From positions 68,029 to 132,028 of the forward strand of contig CAWCMS010000010.1 of the NCBI GenBank assembly GCA_963796675.1: a DNA stretch of 64,000 nt. The letters run 5' to 3'. Positions 19,085-28,903 of the stretch are shown piece by piece (position 1 is the stretch's first letter; each line of letters begins with the position of its first letter). A program made the position numbers and the translations under genes. This stretch comes from CAWCDJ01 sp963796675 (GTDB taxonomy: Bacteria; Acidobacteriota; Terriglobia; Bryobacterales; Bryobacteraceae). The notes below the pieces were generated by a model. That model did no database searches. It saw nothing but the letters and a program-made list of their open reading frames with translations, and had not been told where the DNA came from.

Positions 19085-22000
19085 TTAAGGCTTCACCTTG
19101 CGGCCGGCGGGGCGGCTCTCCGGCCCGCTTTCCGTCGACAGGACCTTGCGCAGTTTCTCGGCCAGGGCTGCCGGGGTAAACGGCTTCTGAAGATACTCGG
19201 TATCCGGCTGCGGCAGTCCATAGACAGAAAGAGTGTCGTCGGCATAACCCGACATGTAGATCACCTTCGTGCGGGGCGCCACGGACTTGACGTGTTTCGC
19301 GAGTTCCGGCCCGCCCATCACGGGCATGATCACGTCGGTCAGGAGCACGTCAACCGAACGATTGGGCTCTTCCAGTATGCGCAAGGCTTCACGGCCGTCC
19401 GCCGCTTGCAATACCTCATAGCCGAACTGCTCGAGCGTTTCGCAGACCAGTTTCCGTACGCCGGGTTCGTCCTCGGCAACCAGGATGGTCTCGCTCCCGC
19501 TAAGCCTTTTGAAAGGCGGCGCGGACGGCTTCACCTCTTCGTCCTCCGGCGCGGCTGGCAGAAGAATGTCGAAGGTGGTGCCTCTTCCGGGACGGCTGCT
19601 CACCTGGATCGTGCCGTGATTTTGCTGAATGATGCCGTATACCGTGCTCAGGCCAAGCCCGGTACCCTGTCCCAATCCCTTGGTCGTGAAGAATGGCTCG
19701 AAGACGTGCTCCAGGATATTCTCGCTCATTCCGCACCCGGTATCGCTGATTTGAATCCGAACGCACGCCTCCGTCTCTTCTCTGGAGCCTGCCCGCATCT
19801 CCCCGTTGCCCAAGGCGGTGCGGATTCGAAATTCCCCGCCTTTGGGCATGGCATCCCGCGCATTGGCCGCGAGGTTCATGAGCACTTGTTCCAGTTGATT
19901 GGGGTCGGCCTTCACGCAGGGCAGATCGCGGCCAAGCTCGGTGGTGAGGCGGATGTGTTCGCCCATCACGGGCCGCAGCAGAGCCTCCATGCTGGTCAGC
20001 AGATTATTCACATTCACCGGCCTCGGCTGAACCACTTGCTTGCGGCTGAAGGCCAGTAGTTGGCTCGTGAGCGCGCTGGCGCGATTGGACGCGGTCAGGA
20101 TGTGCTCCAGTTTCTCGTGACGCGGATCGGTGGGCGGCGTGCCGTCGAGGACCATATGGACGTAGCCGCCCACTACCGTCAGCAAATTGTTGAAGTCATG
20201 CGCAATGCCGCCTGCCAGTCTTCCGATCGCCTCCATTTTATAAGCCTGGCGGAGTTGCTCTTCCAACTCGCGGTGCGCCGTGACGTCCTCCGCAATTCCG
20301 GCCACGCGATACGGCTTTCCGTCTTCGCCGTAAACGAGAAACGCCCGGTCGTGGATCCAGCGCGTAGTCCCATCCGGCCGGACAATTCGATAGGTCTCCT
20401 CGGCCGACTCCGATGGCAGCTTGGAGAAGAACTCCTTGCATCGATCCCGATCCTCGGGGTGTACGGTATTAACCAGCCAGCCACGGTCCTGGTACAGGGC
20501 GCCAGAACTGACTCCCCACACCTTTTGGAAGGCCGGACTGACGTACAGCACCCGCAGCGTGGCGATGTCCAGCATCCAAAAGACCTGGTCGATGTTTTCC
20601 GCCAGCTGGCGGAACCGCTTTTCGCTCTGTAGGTCTGTGATATCGATCTTGGAGCCGATATAACCGGCGAAACTGCCTTCGGGTGTGAACCGCGGGACGC
20701 CGGTGCAAAGAACCAGCCGGTATTCTCCGTCTGCCCGGCGCCAGCGCGATTCCACCTGGAACTTCTGGCGCGCGTCAAAGGCCGCCTTGCTGATTTCAAA
20801 GTTGCGGTCGCGGTCCTCCGGATGGACGCAGGCCGCCCACCCGAACCCCAACTCCTGCTCCATGGTGCGGCCCGTAAACTCCAGCCACGTGCGGTTGACG
20901 AAAATGCAGCCCATATCCCTTCCGGTGACCCAGATCATCACCGGAGCGGTGTCGGCCATGTTGCGGAAGCGCTCTTCGCTTTCGCGCAGCTCGGCCTCGG
21001 CATGCTTGCGTTCGCTGATGTCCTGCCCGGTGCCGATCATGTGGACCGCGTGGCTATTCTCGAAAAATACCTTCCCAACGGCGGCCATCCATCGCGTGCT
21101 TCCAACGGCGCGGCTGATCACGCGGTATTCGGCGTAGTATTCGCCTGTTCCCGCCGGATCGAGCGCGCGCTCCAGGAGCTTTCGGGTCTTGGCCCGGTCG
21201 TCCGGATGCAGACCCTTGAAGAACGTGTCGATCGTAACGGGATCATCGGGACCGACACCCCACATCTCCCTCACGCGTGCGTCCCACAGGATGGTTCCAG
21301 TGGCCACGTCATAGTCGTAAATGCCCAGCTTGGCTGCATCCTTGGCGATGCGGAGCCGCTGTTCCGATTCGCTGATCGCCTGCTCGTCACGTTTGCGCTC
21401 CGTGATGTCGCGGACGATGGCCCACATCCCAGCCGGCTGTTCCGCCTCGTTCCGAAGAAGGTAGGTTCGTAGTTCGACCGGGAGCAGGCTTCCATCGCGC
21501 CGGCGATACTCCTTCTCATACACCGCGGATTGTCCGTTCGGCACGACCTGCTCGGCCAGGATCCTGGCTTCCAACGCATGCCAGCGCTCCGGGGTAATGT
21601 CCTGCGAGGCCAGACCTTGCAGTTCCTCCGCGGAGTACCCGAGCATGGTTTTGAATGCCGGGTTGGATTCGAGGATGTGGCCATCCAGATCGAGAGTCAA
21701 CACGGCATCCGTGATGCTCTCGTGCAAGCGCCGATACTTCGTTTCCGAAACCCGGAGTGCTTCCGCGGACGCGGTCAGTTCGCGATTCGCATCGGCGAAT
21801 TGCTCGAGACTCGTACGGAGTTCGGCAACGTTGTCTTGCGTGTCCCGCGCGATCCGGCTTCCAATGAGGGCAATGACCAGAAGGTACATCTCCACGAACG
21901 ACACGGATTCGGCATCGGTGGGAGTGCGTACCCCCGGAATGGCGCGGGTGAAACCAGTTTGATCGGCGATTCCCAGCGCCGCGACCGCCAGCAGTACGAT

Positions 22001-22384
22001 TCCCGCGGTTGTCAGGTAGGAAGCGCGATCCAGCAGCATGACGGTAAGCAACAGCAATCCGGGGAACACCAGCATGGCGTGGCTGCGGAACCCGTCGCGC
22101 GCTTCGAATACCAGCAGAACTGCGGTCAGCAATACGGACAGAAAGGCGGTCCGCGCCGCCCACGCGGGCCTGCCCGCGCGGTTCATGATCGCGGCGACGA
22201 GCAAGCCCGCCACGGCGAAAACCAATAGCGGTGTTTCGTGTGTCTCTGAATTCAGGACCGCAACCAAACTGACGGCAAACGCTAAAAGAAAACACGCGAA
22301 CTGGAGCGTTCGGGCATTGCGGTCGCGGCCCCGATCGCCGGTTGGGCTGGGATAAAACCAGGATGGCGATTTTCGGTCGGACAT
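19085..22384 (-). CDS. Membrane PAS hybrid histidine kinase with receiver
   Basis: This protein has 1099 residues. The first 165 form about six membrane segments, then a short coiled stretch and four PAS domains (roughly 215-325, 345-465, 475-595 and 605-720, each ending in a DITERK- or DITDL-type PAC motif). A HisKA domain follows (LAGGIAHDFNNLLTV), then HATPase_c (NARDAMPKGGEF, DTGCGMSE, GTGLGLSTVYG). A C-terminal receiver starts near 963, with phospho-acceptor D1017 (LLTDVIMP) and K1067 (LQKPFTP). There is no separate response regulator nearby, so output probably passes through a phosphotransfer protein or by interaction. It lies between exported glycosidase genes, so sensing of carbohydrate-related cues is possible but not shown. 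Confidence 0.92.
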   Translation of the reverse strand: MSDRKSPSWFYPSPTGDRGRDRNARTLQFACFLLAFAVSLVAVLNSETHETPLLVFAVAGLLVAAIMNRAGRPAWAARTAFLSVLLTAVLLVFEARDGFRSHAMLVFPGLLLLTVMLLDRASYLTTAGIVLLAVAALGIADQTGFTRAIPGVRTPTDAESVSFVEMYLLVIALIGSRIARDTQDNVAELRTSLEQFADANRELTASAEALRVSETKYRRLHESITDAVLTLDLDGHILESNPAFKTMLGYSAEELQGLASQDITPERWHALEARILAEQVVPNGQSAVYEKEYRRRDGSLLPVELRTYLLRNEAEQPAGMWAIVRDITERKRDEQAISESEQRLRIAKDAAKLGIYDYDVATGTILWDARVREMWGVGPDDPVTIDTFFKGLHPDDRAKTRKLLERALDPAGTGEYYAEYRVISRAVGSTRWMAAVGKVFFENSHAVHMIGTGQDISERKHAEAELRESEERFRNMADTAPVMIWVTGRDMGCIFVNRTWLEFTGRTMEQELGFGWAACVHPEDRDRNFEISKAAFDARQKFQVESRWRRADGEYRLVLCTGVPRFTPEGSFAGYIGSKIDITDLQSEKRFRQLAENIDQVFWMLDIATLRVLYVSPAFQKVWGVSSGALYQDRGWLVNTVHPEDRDRCKEFFSKLPSESAEETYRIVRPDGTTRWIHDRAFLVYGEDGKPYRVAGIAEDVTAHRELEEQLRQAYKMEAIGRLAGGIAHDFNNLLTVVGGYVHMVLDGTPPTDPRHEKLEHILTASNRASALTSQLLAFSRKQVVQPRPVNVNNLLTSMEALLRPVMGEHIRLTTELGRDLPCVKADPNQLEQVLMNLAANARDAMPKGGEFRIRTALGNGEMRAGSREETEACVRIQISDTGCGMSENILEHVFEPFFTTKGLGQGTGLGLSTVYGIIQQNHGTIQVSSRPGRGTTFDILLPAAPEDEEVKPSAPPFKRLSGSETILVAEDEPGVRKLVCETLEQFGYEVLQAADGREALRILEEPNRSVDVLLTDVIMPVMGGPELAKHVKSVAPRTKVIYMSGYADDTLSVYGLPQPDTEYLQKPFTPAALAEKLRKVLSTESGPESRPAGRKVKP

Positions 22385-22483
22385 AAGGTTAGTGGTCTCC
22401 GGGCTCCGGGCTTCTGGTCGAAGCGGCGTCTCGGAATGATGCGCCGATCATCCGGACGTTTGACACTCTGCTACGTTTACACG

Positions 22484-22489
22484 ATTATA
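22484..22489 (-). promoter_or_regulatory. Candidate -10 element upstream of the hybrid kinase
   Basis: Read on the minus strand this is a perfect TATAAT, about 95 bases before the kinase ATG at 22384. The -35 region is weak. The 176-base gap 22385-22560 holds nothing else I can assign. It also shows a plus-strand TTGACA (22460-22465), 17 bases before GATTAT, facing no plus-strand gene. Confidence 0.3.
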
Positions 22490-22560
22490 CGCAGCCAAAA
22501 ACCGGACTGTGCAGCCTTGGCGCCGGCGCCGGGCACGGCCCTTGATGGTTCCGCCCAATG

Positions 22561-24732
22561 CTACAGCTCCAGGAGCACCGCTGCCGATCGCGGAGGAACC
22601 GCGAAGGCTCCTGAAACCGGCTCCGTATCCGGCCTCTCCGGAGTGACGATTGCGAGACGGCCTCCATTCGGCAAAGCAACGCTCACCGAGATCGCCTTGG
22701 CCTGTTCGAGATTCACGAGCACAACGGCGCGCTTTCCGCTTTTCGCCACGAAGACGGTGTGCCTGTGGTTACCGTCCGCCTTGACGCCGGCTCCGAGCGT
22801 GTCGCGAAAATCTGCATCCCAAAGATACTCGCGATATCTGCGGCGCAGTGCGTCGACGCGCTTGCCGTACGCGAGGGTCAGCGGAAAATCCGTGACATGG
22901 CCCTTGAAGTTAAAAGGCTCGTAGCTGATGATGTAGCGGTACGCGAGGACGAGATTGATTTCATCGCGCGCGTCGACGCCCCGAACCGCGGCCATGAGCG
23001 GGGCCTGGGGATCGATGTAGCGCAATGCGTGGCGAGTGTCTGAGCCGATGCGGTAGTACCCAAGCGTGTAGTACGGCATGAGCCAGTCGCCGGGGCCCTC
23101 GCCGGAGAAAAGGAAGTCCGGATTCACCTTGCCGGCCGCGGCGCGGAACTGTCTGACCAAAGGGATGTCGCCGCTGAAGAGGTAGCCGGGCGGCGTGTAG
23201 CCATGATCGGGGCTGAAGTTGTAGAGCACGCCATTGTGCTGCATGACTTCATCAAAGAGCCACCCGGCCGCGCCGAGTGCGAGGGTCTTTTCGAACTCCC
23301 GGGTGGCAATGTCGCGATAGGCCGGGCTGCAGACGTCCATGATGGCGCGGCGCCGGTTGTTGATCCCTGCGAGTTGCGTGGGAGTGGTGTAGCTGTAGCC
23401 GTTCGACTCGTATTTATTGCCCCACATATCGACGGCTTCGTACTTGTGCAGATCCTTTTTGTAATAGTCGGTGGACATGTCGGCAAAGATGGGCTTGCCG
23501 AACAGAATCATCCGGACGCCTTTTGCCTGAATTTTCGCGATGGCTTCGTGCAGTTCCTGCCAGGTACCCAGGGCCGGGTCGGTGTCGAGCGAGGGATCGC
23601 CGCCGTCCTGACCGCCGCGATTCCATCCGACTAATTGAATGGCTGAGACGCCGTTCTCCGCGCACTCCTCGCCATACTTCACCAGGTCGCGATAGTGGAC
23701 GCGATAGTCCTGCTCGGCTCCATCGATTTGCAGTTGCAGCCACGAGTGAACGTCGAGAGCCCAGGCAGGAGTTTTGGGTGAGCCGAACCATGTGGCGCGC
23801 CACTGCTTGTAAATATCGAGGCCGGCATGCCAGTCGCCGTCGTAGGGATGGAGGACGATCGGGGCGAGTTGGACCTGCATCCCGGGATGCGCGAAGAGGA
23901 AATGGCAGGTGCGAAATTCGAGATGAACCGGCATCCCGGAAATCTCGTCCTGCGGGGGCACGCGGTTGGTGACCCAATCCACCGTGCCGGGGTGCTGCTC
24001 GAACGTAAAGTGGAGCAGGTACCGGATGGCAGTGTCGTGCATGCCGACATAGAAGCCCTGATCGGGCGTCCGAATGAGGCAGAACTGGCTGACGTTGGAC
24101 TCGATCGTCTTAGTGGGGTAGAGGACGCCCCAGTAACCCTTCGCGTTGTTGAAGTGCGGATAGATCTCGTCGGCATTCAACGCACCGACCCAGAGGCGCT
24201 CGGTGTGCATCGGAGTCTCCGGCGTCGGTGAAGTGAAGTCGCCGAAGTAGGGGTAGTCGATGGTCTCAAGCGTAAGGGAGGAGTTGTTCACGAGAGTGGC
24301 GCTGAACGTCAGGACGCCATTCAACAGCGTGGCCGTAGCGGTGAGCGTGAGCGGAACGACGCCGCCGTGCTCGCCGACCGGATCCTTCCAGACGATTTGA
24401 ACCTCGTTGGGGGACACTTTGTCCACCTTGGCGGCCGTCTGTTTTTGCCCGAGCACAAAATTCGCGCGCTGGTGCGGAAGGGGCACAAGAAGACGGAAGG
24501 AAACACCCAGCGCGGGACGGCGTTGGACGACCCAGTGGGTCGACTTCCGTACCATGCGTGTCAGGGCACCGGATTTGCCGTCGAAAGCGACGAGCAGTTC
24601 TTTGTCTTCGAGGATGATCTCCGGGTGAGCTGCATCCGTTGCCTCAGCCGATTGCGCCCGAAGATCGCCGCCTTCCGCAATAGCGGCCCATGCCACTGTT
24701 CCAGCCAGTTTATTGAATGTTCGTCTGTCCAT
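22561..24732 (-). CDS. Exported DUF6259-type glycoside hydrolase-like protein
   Basis: This is a 723-residue protein with the leader MDRRTFNKLAGTVAWAAIAEG. An N-terminal beta-sandwich (about 40-330) precedes a TIM barrel (about 340-620) and a small C-terminal beta domain ending RSAAVLLEL. Barrel landmarks are WLQLQIDGAEQDYRVHY, IQLVGWNRGGQDGGDPSLD, MILFGKPIFADMSTDYY, GAAGWLFDEVMQHNG and FLFSGEGPGDWLMPYY. The Asp/Glu residues in LFDEV and SGEGPGD are candidate catalytic acids. This matches DUF6259-like proteins distantly related to alpha-galactosidase-type barrels; the substrate is unknown. It is 19 bases downstream of the GH42 gene on the same strand, so the two are probably cotranscribed. 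Confidence 0.78.
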   Translation of the reverse strand: MDRRTFNKLAGTVAWAAIAEGGDLRAQSAEATDAAHPEIILEDKELLVAFDGKSGALTRMVRKSTHWVVQRRPALGVSFRLLVPLPHQRANFVLGQKQTAAKVDKVSPNEVQIVWKDPVGEHGGVVPLTLTATATLLNGVLTFSATLVNNSSLTLETIDYPYFGDFTSPTPETPMHTERLWVGALNADEIYPHFNNAKGYWGVLYPTKTIESNVSQFCLIRTPDQGFYVGMHDTAIRYLLHFTFEQHPGTVDWVTNRVPPQDEISGMPVHLEFRTCHFLFAHPGMQVQLAPIVLHPYDGDWHAGLDIYKQWRATWFGSPKTPAWALDVHSWLQLQIDGAEQDYRVHYRDLVKYGEECAENGVSAIQLVGWNRGGQDGGDPSLDTDPALGTWQELHEAIAKIQAKGVRMILFGKPIFADMSTDYYKKDLHKYEAVDMWGNKYESNGYSYTTPTQLAGINNRRRAIMDVCSPAYRDIATREFEKTLALGAAGWLFDEVMQHNGVLYNFSPDHGYTPPGYLFSGDIPLVRQFRAAAGKVNPDFLFSGEGPGDWLMPYYTLGYYRIGSDTRHALRYIDPQAPLMAAVRGVDARDEINLVLAYRYIISYEPFNFKGHVTDFPLTLAYGKRVDALRRRYREYLWDADFRDTLGAGVKADGNHRHTVFVAKSGKRAVVLVNLEQAKAISVSVALPNGGRLAIVTPERPDTEPVSGAFAVPPRSAAVLLEL

Positions 24733-24750
24733 TGCTCTCTCTCGCTGCCA

Positions 24751-26919
24751 TCAGATAGGCGGGTTCGGCGACGCCAGAATCGCGACGTCGAGCGGACCCA
24801 AGGCGATTTGCGTGACGGATCTTCGCTCGCCGGTCAGGTCTTCCATGGGGTGCGGGAGCTCGATCTTTTCGTGGGCAGTTTCGGTCAGGTTCAGCAAAAA
24901 ATAGTACGTCGAGTTCTCATCCTGACGGCTGGTGACCTCGACGCCGTAGGGCGCCGCGAGCAGCGGTTGGAGCGACGCGGCTTCGCCGGCCATGCGTGCC
25001 AGGGCCTCGTAAAAGGCGTCGTCGGTGGAATCGCAGCCTGCATAGAACACCCATCCCTTTCCGTATCGGTTGCGGGTGACGGCAGGTTGGCCGTCCAGAG
25101 AGCCGCCGCCCAGCACGGTGGCGATGGCCTCGGATCCATGGAGCGTGAGTGACTCGATAGCGGTTCCCGGCTTGAACACCAATGGTGCGCGATGGAATTG
25201 AATGCCGAGGGCGGCTTGCAGACCGGTGTCGAGATTGCCCGCGCTGGAATTGTATTCGAACAGATCGAGTATCGCCTTGGATTCGACGCCGGCGATTTCA
25301 GCGAAGGGGCCGGGAGCAAGCGTACGGCGCATGCTGTTATCCATGTTTTGCGTGCCCGCGCGGTAGTTGAGCACGAGCGTGCCGCCGGCGGCTACGAACG
25401 TCCGCAGGCGATCGACCGTGGGGTCATCGATGAGGCGCAAATTGGACGCGATCACGAGCCGGTACCGGCCAAGATCGGTGGCGAGCGGGACTACATCGAT
25501 GTTGCGGCGAAGGACCTTCATCCCTAGATAAAAGCTTTGCGCTTCGCCGTTGTAACGGGGATTTCTGTCACCCACGCCGCCGTAGCCTTGTGCCCACTCA
25601 TTGCTGAAGTCGTATAGGAGTGCGATGTCGGAGCGGGTTTCAGCGTCTGCCAGCCGGGGACCGATACGGCCGAGTTCTTTACAGATCCGTTCCAGGACCG
25701 GCCTGGCCGGATTGAGTTGACCGTCGAAGCCCTTGATGAAGGAAGGACGATGCTCCTCGCCTCCGGCAAGTGGCCTGCGCCACTCGAAGTAGAGTAGTCC
25801 GCGGCCGCCATGCGCAAAATCGGTGTATGCCTGCAGGCGGAGACCCTCCGGTGGGGCATTGGGGGGAACGTACGCGTTTTGTTCGGCGCAAAGGAATCGC
25901 TGATTCGGCCCCGCGCAGCGGCAGAAGTCGCTGAAGAAGCCCGCGCTGTACTGGCGCTGGAAGCGGCTCAGGCCGGGAGCGCTGACATAGTTGTCCCATG
26001 CAGTCGCGTCGAGGAATCGCGAAGCCGCAAACACATCGACCGACCAGGTCGGAGCAGGCCAGTTGGTAAAGACAAACTGATGCTCGGTTTTCGCCCGCAG
26101 GATTTCCGCCTGAATGCGGAGGTGGTGGAGAAACGAAGCCGAGAAAAAACGGCGGTAATCGAGGCTGATCGCCGGCTGCCAGCCGCCTTCGGCTGAATTG
26201 CTCGGGAAACGAACCTGGGACCAGTCAGAGAACTGGTTGCTCCAGAAGGCGCCATTCCATACGTGGTTCAGTTCGTCGAGCGTGCCGTAGCGTTTTTTGA
26301 GCCACGTTTGGAAGGCCTTCTCGGAGACCGGATCGAAACTCTGCGGAGGATGGCCGGGCTCATTATCGAGTTGCCAGCCAATGACGGCTGGATGGCGGCC
26401 GTAGTGCCCGGCGAGCGCGGTCGTAATGCGCTCGCTCGCGGCAAGATAGTTTGGGCTGTTTGTGTTATACCCTTTGCGGCCGCCATACGTGAATGGGCCG
26501 CTGGAATTGCCGGAGAGCACGTCGGGATGGAGTTCGAAGAGCCACGGAGGAATCGAAGCAGTAGGCGTGGCGAGAATCGCGCGGATTCCGTATCGGGATG
26601 CAACGGCGAGGGCGCGGTCCATCCAATCGAATGCGAACTTCCCCGGCTCGGGCTCAAACAGCGCCCAGGCGAACTCGCCCATGCGAACGGTGTTGATGCC
26701 GAGGTCGCGCATCTGGCGGAAATCGACTTCCCATTCTTCGGAAGGCCACCACTCGGGGTAATAGGCGGCGCCGAGGAGAAAGCCGTCCCAACCGCCGCGG
26801 CCGCTCGAAGGCGGCCCGCTCCGCGAAGAGGACTGGAGGGCAAGGGCAGCGGGCGTGGTCCCGAGCAGGAGATCCAAGCCTGCGAGTCCCGCTAATTTGT
26901 GAAATGTCCGGCGCTCCAA
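24751..26919 (-). CDS. Exported GH42 beta-galactosidase-like enzyme
   Basis: This is a 722-residue protein with the leader MERRTFHKLAGLAGLDLLLG. The GH42 TIM barrel begins with FLLGAAYYPEWWPSEEW. The acid/base is E187 in GWQLDNEPGH, and the likely nucleophile is E346 in RFLCAEQNAY. A GATase-like trimerisation domain follows (LVIASNLRLIDDPTVDRLRTF, AAGGTLVLNYRAG), with a C-terminal beta domain. Family members remove beta-galactose or alpha-arabinose from oligosaccharides; an exported form suggests periplasmic action. It heads a two-gene unit with the DUF6259-like gene and diverges from the MBL gene at 27128. Confidence 0.87.
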   Translation of the reverse strand: MERRTFHKLAGLAGLDLLLGTTPAALALQSSSRSGPPSSGRGGWDGFLLGAAYYPEWWPSEEWEVDFRQMRDLGINTVRMGEFAWALFEPEPGKFAFDWMDRALAVASRYGIRAILATPTASIPPWLFELHPDVLSGNSSGPFTYGGRKGYNTNSPNYLAASERITTALAGHYGRHPAVIGWQLDNEPGHPPQSFDPVSEKAFQTWLKKRYGTLDELNHVWNGAFWSNQFSDWSQVRFPSNSAEGGWQPAISLDYRRFFSASFLHHLRIQAEILRAKTEHQFVFTNWPAPTWSVDVFAASRFLDATAWDNYVSAPGLSRFQRQYSAGFFSDFCRCAGPNQRFLCAEQNAYVPPNAPPEGLRLQAYTDFAHGGRGLLYFEWRRPLAGGEEHRPSFIKGFDGQLNPARPVLERICKELGRIGPRLADAETRSDIALLYDFSNEWAQGYGGVGDRNPRYNGEAQSFYLGMKVLRRNIDVVPLATDLGRYRLVIASNLRLIDDPTVDRLRTFVAAGGTLVLNYRAGTQNMDNSMRRTLAPGPFAEIAGVESKAILDLFEYNSSAGNLDTGLQAALGIQFHRAPLVFKPGTAIESLTLHGSEAIATVLGGGSLDGQPAVTRNRYGKGWVFYAGCDSTDDAFYEALARMAGEAASLQPLLAAPYGVEVTSRQDENSTYYFLLNLTETAHEKIELPHPMEDLTGERRSVTQIALGPLDVAILASPNPPI

Positions 26920-27127
26920 TCAGCACCTCTTCCTGAAGAAACATCATTCTACCGCCCCGGGAGGCTTCGCTACTTTCAGCGATCGCGGCAGGCAGCGTTG
27001 AGCCGCGATACAATGAGACCGCAATTCGTACCTGGTGCTCGGTTGAGAGCCCATACCCACGAACTCGGCTTTCCAGCCCGCAATTCGTCAGGCATTCAGA
27101 AACCGCCGATCGGAGGAAGAAGGTCCA

Positions 27128-28900
27128 ATGCAATATTCCCGCCACATACTTCTAGGGCTCGCGTCACAGATGGCCGTTGCCCTAGTGCTCTTTGGCGCCG
27201 ACCCACAGCCCCGCCTTGAATATTACCGGGTCGCCAAAGGTTTCATGCCGGAAGCGAAGAACTCCTACGGTTGGGCGAAGGGAAGCGGCTTTGCCGGGGA
27301 GAATCCATGGGGGCAGTACACAGCGTACCTGATGTTGACGAATGCGCGCGGACAACGCACCTGGCGCATCGAACATTATCTTCCATGGACCCCAGGGCCT
27401 TTCGTCTCGATACCAGATCCCGACACCTCCCAGGGTTCGACCATGTACCTGCTGGAGGGCTCCAGCCGCGCGCTTCTGATCGATACAGCCAATCCGGCCA
27501 AAGCCGTCGAGGGCGTGAACGACCTTAAGACCGTAGTGCGGTACCTGCTGGGCCACGAGAGCGATGGACGGCAGCGCGCCCACCCGCTCGATTTCGTGGT
27601 GGCGATCACTCACAATCACCCCGACCATATCGGCGAAAACAAGCGCATGTCGGATCGGACCATCTATTACCCCGACCTAGATTGGCCGGTGCAGGCACCT
27701 CCGAACTATGTTCCGATTCGCGAAGGCGGTGGCCCGACCAACCATGGCAACGGTACAGCCGTGAGTCAAATCGACCTGGGGGACCGGCTTATCAGCGCGG
27801 TGGCGATTCCGCCGCACTCGGCCGGCTCGACCGGCTACCTGGATGCGGAGAACCGGTTGCTCATGACCGGCGACGCAATTGGCTCCGCGTGGCCGTACGT
27901 CCAAATGGGACCGGTTTCGCGATTCGCCCGCAGCGTTCACCACCTCGAGGAAGTGACGCGCCCCTATCCGGATCTTGCGGTCCTTCCCGCCCACTTCTAT
28001 CAGATCGGCACATGGGCGCGAGGCCGCGCGCCGCTCAACGGCCGGCCTCCCGACCGCCAGTACATTACCGACATGGCCGCCCTCGCCGATGGTGTGCTGG
28101 CCGGAACCATCACGGGGGAGCCGTTCTTCGCGGGCCCCGACACGTACTGGGCTAAGTACGACTCCGCTCAGATGGTCTACTCACCGGCGACTCTTTACTC
28201 GCCGGGCGAAAACGGCCGGCCCTATCACGCGGTTCGTATCCCGGGTAATTTCAAAGCGGACACAGGAGTGGCCACCTTCGACCCGCGCATCGACGCCATC
28301 TCCAACATTCGCTCGGATTTCTATCTCATCCGGGAGGCTGCCGGCGAGACTCTATACCTGATCCCCGGCTCGAAATCGGCCCTGTTGATCGGAACGGGAG
28401 CCGGTGAGCCTGGACTCGCGGCGTTCGTGCATTCGCTCATCGGTAATCTGCCGCTGGACGTAGCCATCCTCGACCGCGATCCGCGTCAATCGGGCGGCCT
28501 TGCCCAACTCCATCCGAACCACATCTACGTTGCGGCTTCGAATGTCCTGAATGGCATGCGGGCCACCGTGCTCTCTGACGGCGCGGTCATCGATCTCGGC
28601 CTCAATCATGCGGATCGGCCGCTCAAGCTGGAGGTTGCTACGTTTCAGTCCGACGGCGTGGCCAACCTGGCCCTGCTCGACGTCTCGGGACGCGTGCTCT
28701 TCGCGGGTAACGCGTTCGAGAAACCGCCCGCTCCGCCATCGCCGATGCGAATGGGGCCGGTGAGCAATCCGGAAGCAGACCAAGCGGCCCGCTCCGCGTG
28801 GATCGCCAAGGTGAAGGGCCGTGTCGAGCTTGTGTATCTGGCTTCGAACACGCGGTGGTACAGCACGGTTAAGGATCTGGAGGGACCCGCCGCGCAATAG
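27128..28900 (+). CDS. Exported MBL-fold metallohydrolase
   Basis: This is a 590-residue protein with an N-terminal hydrophobic leader. The metallo-beta-lactamase motif is THNHPDHIGE (H162, H164, D166, H167), with further ligands likely in IPPHSAGSTGYLD and LLMTGDAIGS. The C-terminal 200 residues look like a degenerate second MBL-like module (YLIPGSKSALLIGTGAGEP, HPNHIYVAASNV) lacking the HxHxDH motif. The family includes varied hydrolases and lyases; nothing indicates a lactamase, and the substrate is unknown. A GGAGGAAGAAGG ribosome site precedes the ATG. It is convergent with the kinase at 28904. Confidence 0.82.
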   Translation: MQYSRHILLGLASQMAVALVLFGADPQPRLEYYRVAKGFMPEAKNSYGWAKGSGFAGENPWGQYTAYLMLTNARGQRTWRIEHYLPWTPGPFVSIPDPDTSQGSTMYLLEGSSRALLIDTANPAKAVEGVNDLKTVVRYLLGHESDGRQRAHPLDFVVAITHNHPDHIGENKRMSDRTIYYPDLDWPVQAPPNYVPIREGGGPTNHGNGTAVSQIDLGDRLISAVAIPPHSAGSTGYLDAENRLLMTGDAIGSAWPYVQMGPVSRFARSVHHLEEVTRPYPDLAVLPAHFYQIGTWARGRAPLNGRPPDRQYITDMAALADGVLAGTITGEPFFAGPDTYWAKYDSAQMVYSPATLYSPGENGRPYHAVRIPGNFKADTGVATFDPRIDAISNIRSDFYLIREAAGETLYLIPGSKSALLIGTGAGEPGLAAFVHSLIGNLPLDVAILDRDPRQSGGLAQLHPNHIYVAASNVLNGMRATVLSDGAVIDLGLNHADRPLKLEVATFQSDGVANLALLDVSGRVLFAGNAFEKPPAPPSPMRMGPVSNPEADQAARSAWIAKVKGRVELVYLASNTRWYSTVKDLEGPAAQ

Positions 28901-28903
28901 ACG

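Noticed and set aside
22460..22488. Plus-strand TTGACA-17-GATTAT promoter-like pair
   Set aside because: It points into the 3' end of a minus-strand gene with no plus-strand gene or obvious small RNA; kept only as a note with the minus-strand TATAAT.
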